From: Dehalogenimonas sp. THU2
GTDB lineage: Bacteria > Chloroflexota > Dehalococcoidia > Dehalococcoidales > Dehalococcoidaceae
Direction of reading: 5' to 3'
DNA: 64,000 bases
Assembly (NCBI RefSeq): GCF_039749495.1
Contig: NZ_JBDLLU010000004.1
Coordinates: 62,001-126,000 of the forward strand
In this document: piece after piece, positions 1-8,141 of the stretch
Numbering within the stretch: position 1 is the first letter of the stretch
Layout: each line of letters begins with the position of its first letter
Position numbers and translations under genes: made by a program
The notes under the pieces: generated by a model
What the model was told of the DNA's origin: nothing
Seen by the model: only the letters and a program-made list of their open reading frames with translations
Database searches by the model: none

Positions 1-237
1 GGAGAGCGATTCCTCGACGACGTAGGCACTAAAGTAGTCGACCGCGTGAGTTGACCCGGCAAAAATCCAGACGCCGAAACCGAAGATCAGCGCCAGGCTG
101 ACCCACAATACCACCCAGCCGACGGCCTCCCTGGTCTTGATGATGTGCGCATGCCGATGAAAGACGAAAAGATCCAGTGCCAGCATGGTTACCAGGAAGA
201 TATTAAAAAGTATCCAAGGCCAGATGCCGATGTTCAT
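1..237 (-). CDS. TerC/Alx family integral membrane protein, N-terminal part
   Basis: Reading back from the ATG at 237, the frame stays open to the window edge for 79 residues. The start is followed by a first membrane helix (residues ~5-22), then the TerC hallmark LDLFVFHR, a basic loop and REAVGW, a second helix (~43-63) and a segment ending EESLS. This order matches the N-terminus of TerC/Alx proteins, multi-helix inner-membrane proteins linked to manganese export and tellurite resistance. The rest of the gene, including further conserved acidic residues, lies outside the window. A sigma70-like promoter lies upstream at 306-334; I see no yybP-ykoY manganese riboswitch in the leader. Family assignment is from recognised motifs; substrate is not shown. 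Confidence 0.85.
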   Translation of the reverse strand, partial: MNIGIWPWILFNIFLVTMLALDLFVFHRHAHIIKTREAVGWVVLWVSLALIFGFGVWIFAGSTHAVDYFSAYVVEESLS

Positions 238-305
238 AGAATTCCTTTGTGATGAGCCGCAGTGCGGATTGAATGATGACTAAAACGGTTACTGTTCAGT
301 GGGAA

Positions 306-334
306 AGTATAGCTCAGAGCATAATGAATGTAAA
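306..334 (-). promoter_or_regulatory. Promoter for the TerC-like gene, overlapped by an inverted repeat
   Basis: On the minus strand TTTACA (-35) and TATACT (-10) are separated by 17 bp, about 70 bp before the ATG. The inverted repeat ATAATG-N8-CATTAT (321-340) covers the -35 box and could be an operator. Prediction from sequence only. Confidence 0.5.
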
Positions 335-367
335 CATTATATCACTGGCAGTGGGTTTTGATGTAAA

Positions 368-412
368 ACGAAGAACCGATGGCAAATGGTAATATCGCCG
401 TCGGCTCTTCGT
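368..412 (-). terminator. Intrinsic terminator after the flavodoxin gene
   Basis: A 16-bp stem with one A-C mismatch and one G-U pair (368-383 with 397-412) lies just past the flavodoxin stop and is followed on the minus strand by a short TTTT run. It probably ends the merR-flavodoxin transcript. Confidence 0.55.
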
Positions 413-448
413 TTCGGTTCTAATTAATCCGTCGGGCTGAGGGAGAGC

Positions 449-886
449 TTAACCGCCCTGGGCGACCGCGATGCCGAGTTGCCGGGCACTGATTTTGCCT
501 ACTTCCAGCTCGGCCGGAGCAGCCAGTACCCAGTCCCCGAATTTTTTCCAACCCAGGTAAGTGGCAAATTTGTCCAGCGCCGCCGCGGAATCTACGGCTT
601 CATTGGCGTGACAGATGATGGCAGCGAATGATAAGCCTTTCCTGACCTGCTCACGCGCCGGCCAGAGTGTCTCGAAGAACTTCTTGGTGTCGCCGGCCAG
701 GGACTGGAAAGGCTGAGTGGTCACCAGGATAAAGGCATCGGCGTTCGCCAGGTCAGAGGCAGATGTTTCGGTGATGTTCTTTACCTCGGCCTTGCCCCCG
801 GCCTGCGCGACGCCTTCCGCTGCAGCCTGGGCCAGCGCCTTGCAACTGCCGGTGAACGACTGGTATCCGATTACGATTTTGCCCAT
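449..886 (-). CDS. Flavodoxin-fold protein
   Basis: 145 residues, the size of a short-chain flavodoxin. The N-terminus (MGKIVIGYQSFTGSCKALA) places a beta strand followed by a Ser/Thr-rich phosphate-binding loop for FMN, and an alternating alpha/beta pattern continues to the end. Such proteins carry one or two electrons between soluble partners. A strong Shine-Dalgarno (AAAAGGAGG) precedes the ATG. It lies 21 bp downstream of the merR-like gene on the same strand, so the regulator probably controls its own flavodoxin. The partner enzyme is unknown; a flavodoxin-like reductase or NAD(P)H-quinone reductase fold is an alternative. Confidence 0.8.
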   Translation of the reverse strand: MGKIVIGYQSFTGSCKALAQAAAEGVAQAGGKAEVKNITETSASDLANADAFILVTTQPFQSLAGDTKKFFETLWPAREQVRKGLSFAAIICHANEAVDSAAALDKFATYLGWKKFGDWVLAAPAELEVGKISARQLGIAVAQGG

Positions 887-907
887 GATAAAATACCTCC
901 TTTTATT

Positions 908-1339
908 TTAGATGACATATTGTTGCGGCGGACATTTGGCGGGGCACGGGTTGGCATCGCATTTAAGGCACTGCGAGATCATGAGTATCAGAGATTCACG
1001 CTCCCGGTCTTCCTGTTGAAGTTCAGCGATGCGCCGACGGCTGAGCTCTGCCTCGAGTTTTAAGACTTCAATGGTGTGTTCCACCCGCTCCCGGTGGTTA
1101 GACTCCCGGTCGCTTAAGGTGCCTTTGATTTCATCCAGGTCCAACCCAACGTTGCGTAACCGGCGGATAAGCTTGATCCGGCTGATGTCGCGGCTGTCGT
1201 ATAAGCGCATGCCGCCTGAAGTGCGGTCCGGCGCTTCCAAAAGCCCCTTTTCTTCGTAGAAACGGACGGTACGGATGCTGACGCCGGCACGCCTGGCTAC
1301 CTCGCTGACTTGAAAGAGGGGATTGAGCATGTCTGTCAT
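908..1339 (-). CDS. MerR family transcriptional regulator with Cys-rich tail
   Basis: 143 residues from the ATG at 1339. Residues ~10-75 form the winged helix-turn-helix of MerR proteins (VSEVARRAGVSIRTVRFYEEKGLL), followed by a long dimerisation helix (~80-120). The C-terminus holds four cysteines in CLKC..PCPAKC spacing, where metal sensors bind ions and SoxR binds an iron-sulfur cluster; the spacing is not the exact SoxR pattern. A longer frame from 1375 exists, but a sigma70-like promoter lies inside that stretch (TTGACA, 17 bp, TAAACT), arguing for the inner start and perhaps a leaderless mRNA. The flavodoxin gene follows. The inducer cannot be read from sequence. Confidence 0.85.
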   Translation of the reverse strand: MTDMLNPLFQVSEVARRAGVSIRTVRFYEEKGLLEAPDRTSGGMRLYDSRDISRIKLIRRLRNVGLDLDEIKGTLSDRESNHRERVEHTIEVLKLEAELSRRRIAELQQEDRERESLILMISQCLKCDANPCPAKCPPQQYVI

Positions 1340-1346
1340 GGTGCAT

Positions 1347-1392
1347 AGTTTAAGACAACATGACGTTACTGTCAACCCATAACGTTACGTAA
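1347..1392 (-). promoter_or_regulatory. merR-flavodoxin promoter with repeated ACGTTA-type half sites
   Basis: TTGACA (1375-1370) and TAAACT (1352-1347) are 17 bp apart on the minus strand. Only seven bases separate the -10 box from the ATG at 1339. GTAACGT motifs occur within the spacer and just upstream of the -35 box (TACGTAACGTTA), so a regulator could bind across the promoter. MerR operators usually sit in an elongated 19-20 bp spacer, which is not the case here. Confidence 0.5.
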
Positions 1393-1441
1393 TAGCAGGG
1401 CGACCTATTTAATTTCGAGTCCGGGATCGGTTAAGGTGTTT

Positions 1442-2350
1442 TTACGGATTACCCGCGCCCGAATCCTCGAAGCCGGCAAGATTGCCGATGACATTGGTTA
1501 TAGACGTGCCGCTCGGCAATACTATTTTTGAGTTACCGGACAGAGCGGTTTCCACTGCCTGCAACTGGCGGAGTTTCTGCGCGTTGCCTTTAAAGTAGGC
1601 CTCCGCTGCCTCGTTGACCAGCTTGATGGCGGCGGCTTCACCTTCCGCGATCAATATCTGTGACAGCTTATTACCCTCGGCCTCCAGGATGGCGGCCTGC
1701 CGTTCGCCTTCTGCGGCTTTGATTGCCGCACGCCGTCTGCCGTCAGCTTCCGTTTCAGCAGCGGTGGCGAAGTCTACGGCGGCCTGTTTTTTATTTTCGG
1801 CCATGACCACGCTGTTCATGGTAGCCTGGACGTCCGCCGGCGGATTTATTTCCTTAAGTTCCGTCCGGACGATGTCTATGCCCCAGTTCCCGGTTTCCTT
1901 CTCCAGGGTGGCATAGAGATTGCCGTTGATGATATTACGCTCGCTGTTGGCGGAGGTCAGAGTCAGGGTACCGATGATATTGCGGAGGGTAGTGCGGGCC
2001 AGGGAAACGATCTGGCGTTCAAATTCCTGGACGTTATACTGTGACGCCTTGACCCCGTCCTCGGTGGAGCGGACTTTAAAGTAAACCTGGGCGTCAACGG
2101 AGGCATTCAGTTTGTCGGCAGTGATGATCTCCTGAGATCCGGCGTCGATCATGCGTTCAGTGACGTCCACCCGCCGTATCGTATCCACGAAAGGGATGAT
2201 GATGTTGAGGCCGGGGGAGGCGAAACGTTGGTACTTGCCCAGCCGTTCGATGAGACCACGATGGGTGGGACGGACGATCCTGAATCCGAGAGCCAGATAG
2301 ATCAGGATAAGCAGCAGAAGTACGGGACCGATTATCAGACCGACAGACAT
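1442..2350 (-). CDS. SPFH/band 7 (stomatin-like) membrane protein
   Basis: 302 residues. An N-terminal membrane anchor (~4-24) is followed by RIVRPTHRGLIERLGKY, typical of the stomatin/QmcA/HflC family, then the SPFH domain (to ~190) and an alanine/glutamate-rich coiled coil (~190-250, AAEGERQAAILEAEGNK). These proteins oligomerise at the membrane and scaffold proteases or lipid microdomains. The usual partner NfeD is not adjacent. The start has a good ribosome site (AGAGGAG). The gene stands alone between the merR unit and trpS, which is divergent from it. Confidence 0.92.
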   Translation of the reverse strand: MSVGLIIGPVLLLLILIYLALGFRIVRPTHRGLIERLGKYQRFASPGLNIIIPFVDTIRRVDVTERMIDAGSQEIITADKLNASVDAQVYFKVRSTEDGVKASQYNVQEFERQIVSLARTTLRNIIGTLTLTSANSERNIINGNLYATLEKETGNWGIDIVRTELKEINPPADVQATMNSVVMAENKKQAAVDFATAAETEADGRRRAAIKAAEGERQAAILEAEGNKLSQILIAEGEAAAIKLVNEAAEAYFKGNAQKLRQLQAVETALSGNSKIVLPSGTSITNVIGNLAGFEDSGAGNP

Positions 2351-2480
2351 AGTGTTTCTCCTCTTTTGTTACGACGTCCCAGTATCCCCCGATACGGGAC
2401 AGGATACCGGTTCAATCTTGAACAAAGCATAATCCTGGGGTTGCCCGGTGTCAATAAAAATTTATACTAGCTCTCCTTAT

Positions 2481-2509
2481 TTGAGGGCCTTTTATAGCTG
2501 TGTTACAAT
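2481..2509 (+). promoter_or_regulatory. trpS-purU promoter
   Basis: TTGAGG and TACAAT are separated by 17 bp, 28 bp before the trpS ATG; a ribosome site (AAGGAG) follows. No T-box or trp attenuator is visible in this short leader. Confidence 0.55.
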
Positions 2510-2537
2510 GGCCTCTCGTTAAGGAGTAAAGAGTTCC

Positions 2538-3512
2538 ATGAAAAAGCGCGTTTTTTCCGGCATCAGGCCGACCGGCCGCATCCACCTGGGCAACTACCTG
2601 GGCGCGGTGCAGAACTATGTGGCCATGCAGGACGAATATGATTGCATCTATTGCGTGGTGGATATCCATGCACTGACGACCCTGGAAGATACCCACCTGT
2701 TGAAAGACAATGTCAGGGAGCAGATGATCGACCTTCTGGCTGCCGGTCTGGATCCCGATAAATGCATCCTCTTCGTCCAATCACACGTACCGGAAGTGAC
2801 TGAGCTTTTCACATTGCTGGGGATGGCGACGCCGCTGTCCTGGCTGTTGCGGGTGCCGACCTTCAAGGAAAAAGCGAAGCAACAACCTCATAACGTCAAT
2901 TACGGGCTGGTGGGTTACCCAGTGTTGATGACCGCCGACATCGTCCTGTATAAAGCTGAGGCTGTACCGGTCGGCGAAGATCAGTTGCCGCACCTGGAAC
3001 TGGCGCGGGAAATCGTGCGGCGGTTCAACGACCAGTTCGGCCCGACCTTCCCCGAACCGAAGGGCAAACTGACCAGCTTCCCGATGGTGGTCGGCTTGGA
3101 CGGCCGGGACAAGATGAGCAAGTCCTTGAACAACCACATCGAACTGGCGGCTACCCCCGAAGAAACGATGAAAAAGGTGATGAGCGCCGTGACCGATCCA
3201 GCCAGACGCCTGCGCTCCGATCCGGGCCACCCGGAGGTATGCAACATCTATAAGTTGCAAAAGCATTTCAGTCCGGCCATAGTCGATGAGATCGCTTCCG
3301 AGTGCCAGAGCGCTTCCCGCGGTTGCGTGGACTGTAAAAAACAACTCGGCGCCGCTATCAACGAATACCTGGCGCCGCTGCGGGCCCGCCGGGCGGAGAT
3401 CGCCGCGGACCAGGCATATATCGACAAGGTGATCAAAGAGGGCGCCGAGAAGGCCCGGGCTATCGCCAGGGTGACAATGGTCGAGGTCAAGCAAAAGATG
3501 GGGCTGCTTTGA
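2538..3512 (+). CDS. trpS: Tryptophanyl-tRNA synthetase
   Basis: 324 residues, normal for bacterial TrpRS, a class I synthetase that activates tryptophan with ATP and charges tRNA-Trp. The HIGH-like motif (PTGRIHLGNYLGA) lies at residues ~10-22 and the KMSKS loop (DKMSKS) near 190; the Rossmann core between them and the C-terminal anticodon-binding helices are complete. Its TGA stop overlaps the TTG start of purU, so the two are translationally coupled. Confidence 0.97.
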   Translation: MKKRVFSGIRPTGRIHLGNYLGAVQNYVAMQDEYDCIYCVVDIHALTTLEDTHLLKDNVREQMIDLLAAGLDPDKCILFVQSHVPEVTELFTLLGMATPLSWLLRVPTFKEKAKQQPHNVNYGLVGYPVLMTADIVLYKAEAVPVGEDQLPHLELAREIVRRFNDQFGPTFPEPKGKLTSFPMVVGLDGRDKMSKSLNNHIELAATPEETMKKVMSAVTDPARRLRSDPGHPEVCNIYKLQKHFSPAIVDEIASECQSASRGCVDCKKQLGAAINEYLAPLRARRAEIAADQAYIDKVIKEGAEKARAIARVTMVEVKQKMGLL

Positions 3513-4363
3513 GTTCTGCCATTCTCAAGGTTAGCTGTCAGGATCGCAAAGGCATCATTGCCGCCACGGCCGATTTCATCTCGATGAACGGCGGCAATAT
3601 CATCACGCTGGATGAGTTCGTCGACCGGACCAGCAATACCTTTTTCATGCGGGTGGAGTGGGATCTCAAGGATTTTACCATCGAACAGCCCGAGATCAGG
3701 AATGCCGTCGATGCATTGGCTGCGGACAACAGCTTCGGCGGTAACTGGGAATTGCACTATTCCGACGGCCTCCCCAGGATGGCAATCATGGTCTCCAGGT
3801 TCGACCACTGCCTGTGGGACCTGCTGCTGCGGCACAAGGCCGGGGAGCTCAAGTGCGACATCCCGGTGATAATCAGCAATCATGAAGATCTCAGATATAT
3901 CGCCGATCTCTTCGGAATCGATTTCCAGGTAGTAACCAAGAGCGCGGAGAACAAGACCGACGCGGAGCGGCAGGAGTTCGAGATACTAGATACCTGCGGC
4001 GCTGATTTTGTCGTCATGGCGCGCTATATGCAGGTCTTGAGCCCGGATTTCCTCAGCCGGTACGAAAACCGCGTCATCAACATCCACCATTCCTTTCTAC
4101 CGGCTTTCGAGGGTGCTAAACCGTACCACCGGGCGTTCGAGCGGGGGGTGAAGGTCATCGGCGCGACGGCGCATTTCGCTACGGCTGACCTCGATAAGGG
4201 CCCGATCATACATCAGGGCACGCTTCAGATCTCTCACCAGGACAGCGTGGATGACCTGATCACTAAAGGGCGGGATATCGAGAAGAGGGTGCTGTCGGAC
4301 GGGGTGAAACTGTTTATCGCCCGGAGGGTGTTCGTGCACGAGAACCGGACGGTTATTTTATAG
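3509..4363 (+). CDS. purU: Formyltetrahydrofolate deformylase
   Basis: 284 residues. An N-terminal ACT domain (~3-80, ILKVSCQDRKGIIAATADFI) is joined to a formyltransferase-fold domain with SNHEDLR, the catalytic stretch NIHHSFLPAF and the downstream GATAHFA..D segment. PurU hydrolyses 10-formyl-THF to THF and formate, supplying formate for purine synthesis and balancing one-carbon pools. The start is TTG, overlapping the trpS stop as TTGA. The pairing with trpS is not an obvious pathway link. Confidence 0.95.
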   Translation: MSSAILKVSCQDRKGIIAATADFISMNGGNIITLDEFVDRTSNTFFMRVEWDLKDFTIEQPEIRNAVDALAADNSFGGNWELHYSDGLPRMAIMVSRFDHCLWDLLLRHKAGELKCDIPVIISNHEDLRYIADLFGIDFQVVTKSAENKTDAERQEFEILDTCGADFVVMARYMQVLSPDFLSRYENRVINIHHSFLPAFEGAKPYHRAFERGVKVIGATAHFATADLDKGPIIHQGTLQISHQDSVDDLITKGRDIEKRVLSDGVKLFIARRVFVHENRTVIL

Positions 4364-4477
4364 CCTGGTCAACCTCGCCAGCTCCATCTAAGATAAACAC
4401 CTCATCGATCGTCGAGTGCAGCGTTTCTGGCGTTCGGAACCGTCACACGCACATCGGTCGTCGCAATGCGTGGATTA

Positions 4478-5656
4478 CTACAGGCGGCTCAGGAACCGCT
4501 TGATCCGTTCGAGTGCTTCCTCTATCTGGGGCAGAGATGTAGCGTAGCAACAGCGGAGGTAACCTTCTCCCTGTTCACCGAAGGCGGTGCCGGGTACGGC
4601 GGCCACTTTTTCTTCCTTGAGGAGACGTTCCGCGAACTCGTCAGAGGAAAGGCCGGTGCTTTTTACCGAGGGGAAGGCGTAGAAAGCGCCGCGGGGTTCG
4701 AAACAGGACAGGCCGAGGGAATTGAAGCCGGAGACCATGACCATGCGGCGGCGGTTATAGTCGTCCACCATGGCCTGGATGTCTTCTTCGCCGTTCTTGA
4801 GGGCTTCGATGGCGGCGGCCTGACCCATGGAAGAGGCGCAGAGCATGGTGTATTGATGGATCTTGGTCATACCGGCGATGATCTCACGCGGGCCGGCGGC
4901 ATAACCGATGCGCCAGCCGGTCATGGAATAACACTTGGAGACGCCGTTCAGGAGAATGGTGCGCTCCTTCATGCCGGGCAGGCTGGCAAAGGACGGGACG
5001 GAGACTCCGTAGGTCAGGCGGTTGTAGATCTCGTCGGAGATGACGGTCAGGTTATGACGCTGGGCCAGCACGGCGATCTCAGCCAGTTTGTCGGCCGGCA
5101 TGACGGCGCCGGTGGGGTTGGCGGGATAGCCCAATAGGATTGCCCTGGTCTTGGGTGTGATGCAACGGGCGACATCGTTAGGATTAAGTTCGAATGACTG
5201 GTCTTCATAAGTCGGCACGGGTACCGGCACGCCGCCGGCCAGGGTGACGCAGGATGAGTAGGAGACATAGCACGGGTCCGGCAGAAGGACCTCGTCGCCG
5301 GGATCGAGTATGGCCCGGGCGGCCAGGTCGAGGGCTTCGCTGACGCCTACGGTGACCAGCAACTCGCCGTTCCAGTCATAGTTCAGCTGGTGGGTCTCGC
5401 TCAGATAGCGGGCGATTTCATGGCGCAGTTCCGGCGAACCGGCGTTGCTGGTGTACATGGTGCGCCCGTGCTCCAAGGCGAAGATGGCCGCCTCGCGGAT
5501 ATGCCAGGGCGTGGCGAAATCAGGCTCACCGACGCCCAGTGAAATGGCGCCCTCCATACCAGCCAGTAGGTCAAAGAACTTCCGGATACCGGAAGGCTTG
5601 ATCGCCTTGACGCGCTGCGAGGTCAGTGAACGTTCGATTCTGGTTTCGATCGACAT
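4478..5656 (-). CDS. PLP-dependent class I aminotransferase
   Basis: About 392 residues. The fold-type I aminotransferase pattern is complete: GVGEPDFATP near the N-terminus, NPTNPTG-like GYPANPTGAV, ISDEIYNRL, and the PLP lysine in GVSKCYSMTGWRIGY (~residue 235), then the C-terminal arginine region. It resembles PatA/AspC-type enzymes acting on aromatic or acidic amino acids; the substrate is unknown. The ATG at 5656 is preferred to a TTG at 5665. The Lrp-type regulator lies immediately upstream, suggesting amino-acid-responsive control. It converges with purU. Confidence 0.92.
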   Translation of the reverse strand: MSIETRIERSLTSQRVKAIKPSGIRKFFDLLAGMEGAISLGVGEPDFATPWHIREAAIFALEHGRTMYTSNAGSPELRHEIARYLSETHQLNYDWNGELLVTVGVSEALDLAARAILDPGDEVLLPDPCYVSYSSCVTLAGGVPVPVPTYEDQSFELNPNDVARCITPKTRAILLGYPANPTGAVMPADKLAEIAVLAQRHNLTVISDEIYNRLTYGVSVPSFASLPGMKERTILLNGVSKCYSMTGWRIGYAAGPREIIAGMTKIHQYTMLCASSMGQAAAIEALKNGEEDIQAMVDDYNRRRMVMVSGFNSLGLSCFEPRGAFYAFPSVKSTGLSSDEFAERLLKEEKVAAVPGTAFGEQGEGYLRCCYATSLPQIEEALERIKRFLSRL

Positions 5657-5667
5657 CGTATCCAAAC

Positions 5668-6153
5668 CTACAGGACGACCTGTTGACGCGGAATCTCTTC
5701 GGCTCCGGCCAGCACGGCACCATCTTCCTTGTAGCGTTTGAGCATAAAGTTGGTGGTGGTGCCTTGAACGCCGTCGATCTGCGACAGCTTCTGGGAAACA
5801 AAATCAGCCACCTGGTGCATGGTTTTGCCGGTGACCAGTACCGCCAGGTCATAGGTGCCGGACATCAGGTAGACGGTGCGGGCTTCCGGGAAGCGGTAGA
5901 TGCGCTCGGCGATGGCGTCGAAACCAGTGTCACGCTGCGGCACCACCTTGACCTCGATGATAGCTTCAACCCGTTCGTTGGAGATCTTTTCCCAGTTGAT
6001 GACTGTCTTATAACGGACGATGGTGCGGTCGGCCTCGGCGTCGCTGATGATCTGTTTGACCTCTGAAAGATCAGCGCCGGTCATGCGGGCAATCTGTTCG
6101 GGGGAGGTACGGGCATCGGCTTCCAGTATTTTGAGGATTTCTTGTTTGAGCAT
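5668..6153 (-). CDS. Lrp/AsnC family transcriptional regulator
   Basis: 161 residues: an N-terminal helix-turn-helix (~1-50, MLKQEILKILEADARTSPEQIARM) and a C-terminal RAM/ACT-like ligand and oligomerisation domain (~65-140) with DTGFDAIAERI and MSGTYDLAVLVTGK. Family members bind amino acids and control their metabolism. It is the first gene of a tight operon with the aminotransferase, so the likely ligand is that enzyme's amino acid substrate (inference). Confidence 0.92.
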   Translation of the reverse strand: MLKQEILKILEADARTSPEQIARMTGADLSEVKQIISDAEADRTIVRYKTVINWEKISNERVEAIIEVKVVPQRDTGFDAIAERIYRFPEARTVYLMSGTYDLAVLVTGKTMHQVADFVSQKLSQIDGVQGTTTNFMLKRYKEDGAVLAGAEEIPRQQVVL

Positions 6154-6269
6154 AGCAAACCCCTAACGTCAGTTGTGCCCGTCATTATACGCATTCGAGA
6201 CGTCTCGTGCAACGGCGCACGATTAGAGCAGGTATTTTCCGGGGTATGTTCTTTTAATTGGCAGCCATA

Positions 6270-6740
6270 TCAAATGACTTTGCCTTGCTTATGGGCGACG
6301 GCGTCTAACGAAGCGCCGAAGGCGGTACCGATAGCGATGCCGATGACGATACCGGCGCCAACGTTGTCGAAAGCCGCACCCAGCGCGACGCCAATACCAG
6401 TCCCGAGGGCGATCCACATGCCCATGTTCTCACCTTCCTCGACAAGTTGATGAGCTTCCTTCAGATGTTTGACGGTGTTATCGATCAATCGATAGTAAGT
6501 TTTCCAGTCGTCGATACGCCATTTTTCACGATCGAACGAATTGAGCGCTTCCGTCAGTTGGTCGGTGATCTGCGGATGTCCAGCACAGAAGTCACAATCA
6601 GCGGAAAGAGCTTCCAGCCGCCTTATCACCTGAAGGACCATGTCCAGGCGGAGCCGTTTCTGCTCCTTCGGGCTGAGGCCGTCTCTAAGGGACTGGATTT
6701 TAGCTTCGAGAGCCGCATTTGGAGCGTTCGTGTCTGCCAT
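6270..6740 (-). CDS. Hypothetical protein with C-terminal glycine-zipper segment
   Basis: 156 residues, family not recognised. The first ~105 residues are soluble and helical and contain one Cys pair (CDFC, ~residues 50-53). Residues ~108-150 are two hydrophobic stretches rich in GxxxG/AxxxG (ALGTGIGVALGAAF, GAGIVIGIAIGTAFG), a glycine-zipper pattern common in small membrane-inserting proteins. A cytoplasmic helical domain tethered to the membrane is the simplest reading. It stands alone. Confidence 0.7.
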   Translation of the reverse strand: MADTNAPNAALEAKIQSLRDGLSPKEQKRLRLDMVLQVIRRLEALSADCDFCAGHPQITDQLTEALNSFDREKWRIDDWKTYYRLIDNTVKHLKEAHQLVEEGENMGMWIALGTGIGVALGAAFDNVGAGIVIGIAIGTAFGASLDAVAHKQGKVI

Positions 6741-6808
6741 ACTCGCCTCGATACATTCGATTGAAAATATTGTAGCATTTCACCCAGCGATCATCAGGTG
6801 GGTTTAAT

Positions 6809-7285
6809 TTATGCTTTCGGTGCGAAGGCCTCAACGAAATATGCGATCTCCTCGTCAACCGCCAGTTTGATGGGATCAATAGTGATGGACGTGGGGTGGC
6901 CGTAAGTGGCGTCATACTCCACGAGAAGGCTGTCGGCTTCGGTATTGATGGCATCCTGGATGATGTCGAAGAGTTTTTCGATGGTGTCGGCCCGCTGGAA
7001 GAAATCGGTGGTGACGGTTTTGGGTTCATCAGTGTACTCGATACTTATGGCGACGCCGTCCTCTACTTCGATATCGACCGGACGGGTGTTGTCCGGCGGG
7101 CAGAAACATCCGATGCGCAACTGGAAATCATAGCTGGCGATAGCGGCCTGTTCCCATTTGGCGCGGTTGGTATCGAGCACCTCCTGTGCCGGATCTTTTG
7201 CCGGTGAGCAACCTGACAGCATGGGAATTACCAGCGCCAGGCTCAAGGTGAATAACAGGATCAGATGTCGATTTATATTTTTCAT
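6809..7285 (-). CDS. Lipoprotein of the DUF6174 type
   Basis: 158 residues. An N-terminal signal ends in a lipobox (MLSGC, cleavage before Cys26), so the protein should be membrane-anchored on the outer face. The mature part contains SYDFQLRIGCFCPP and a later DATYGHPTSITID, the pattern I associate with DUF6174 proteins; molecular function is unknown. Monocistronic. Confidence 0.75.
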   Translation of the reverse strand: MKNINRHLILLFTLSLALVIPMLSGCSPAKDPAQEVLDTNRAKWEQAAIASYDFQLRIGCFCPPDNTRPVDIEVEDGVAISIEYTDEPKTVTTDFFQRADTIEKLFDIIQDAINTEADSLLVEYDATYGHPTSITIDPIKLAVDEEIAYFVEAFAPKA

Positions 7286-7359
7286 ATTTTTTATAACGGC
7301 AAATCAACGCACGAGATAGTATTGGCCTAAACCCGATCGGGGAGACGTACAGGTCGCCG

Positions 7360-7866
7360 CTATACGAATCGTTCGAAGCGTTCCTTGGGTACCTTACAGA
7401 TGGGGCAGTTGTCCGGCGGTTCGGACCGGGCGCACAGGTAGCCGCAGACCTTGCACCGCCATACCGGCTGGGATAAGTTAACCGTGAAGCCGCCGGGGGC
7501 GGCTGATTCTTTCGGTTCTGGCATTTGCTGACCTCTTCTTTCCGGCACCGGCTGCAACTCCTGTTTGCCTTGCAGTATGGGCGTGTTGACGTAAAGACCG
7601 CAAAAGCAGGCACCGTATTCACTGATGTCCGGGTCGCGGTAGTCGCAGGGGCAGATGGTGTCCAGGTCTTCCGATTTGACGCCGGAAGCCAGGCGGCAGG
7701 GACACGCTTGGTAACCGTAACGGTCGATATTAACCAATAATCCCTCGACCAGCGATCTGGTGAAATCGATGTCTGGATTCAGATGGTAACCCCCGCCTTC
7801 GGCTTCTGTGTTAAGCTTCCGGTAGTGTTTCTCGACCGCCTCCGGATCAAGTTTGTAGTCTTTCAT
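7360..7866 (-). CDS. Ferredoxin:thioredoxin reductase catalytic domain fused to rubredoxin
   Basis: 168 residues from the ATG that overlaps the glutaredoxin stop. The FTR catalytic pattern is complete: CPC at 55-57, CPC at 72-74 and CFC at 87-89 (the plant enzyme has CHC), which hold a [4Fe-4S] cluster beside a redox disulfide. A linker leads to a C-terminal rubredoxin-like domain with C138/C141 and C154/C157 (WRCKVCG, CPIC) for one iron. Such fusions would pass one electron at a time from rubredoxin or ferredoxin to reduce a disulfide on a partner. The glutaredoxin-like protein just upstream is the obvious candidate substrate (inference). Confidence 0.88.
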   Translation of the reverse strand: MKDYKLDPEAVEKHYRKLNTEAEGGGYHLNPDIDFTRSLVEGLLVNIDRYGYQACPCRLASGVKSEDLDTICPCDYRDPDISEYGACFCGLYVNTPILQGKQELQPVPERRGQQMPEPKESAAPGGFTVNLSQPVWRCKVCGYLCARSEPPDNCPICKVPKERFERFV

Positions 7867-8141
7867 TTGAGTGCCTGACGGATCTCCTCTTCTTTGAAAC
7901 CAACGATGCATTTCTCGCCGTCGATGACCAGTGTAGGGAAGGAGATTGCAGGATTCCAGGTGGTAATCTCTTTGACCGCGGCGTCCCGGTCCGCGCCGGT
8001 CAGCAGGTCAACGTACTCGTAATTGTATTCTATTCCCATGTCGTCCAGGAGTTTTTTGGTCTTGCCGCACCAGACGCAGGTGGACAGGGCATAGAGCATG
8101 ACGTCGCCTTTGTGAGCGCCTTCGACTTTAATCTTGGTCAT
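7863..8141 (-). CDS. Glutaredoxin-like dithiol protein
   Basis: 92 residues with a thioredoxin fold and a CVWC active site (Cys22, Cys25), a cis-Pro segment (SFPTLVIDG) and a C-terminal helix. It resembles NrdH/glutaredoxin-type electron donors, which are commonly reduced by FTR-like enzymes in anaerobes lacking glutathione. It overlaps the FTR-rubredoxin gene by four bases and the TfoX gene by four, so the three are co-translated. Confidence 0.9.
   Translation of the reverse strand: MTKIKVEGAHKGDVMLYALSTCVWCGKTKKLLDDMGIEYNYEYVDLLTGADRDAAVKEITTWNPAISFPTLVIDGEKCIVGFKEEEIRQALK

Noticed and set aside
238-305. A manganese (yybP-ykoY) riboswitch before the TerC gene
   Set aside because: The leader after the predicted promoter is short and lacks the conserved loops.
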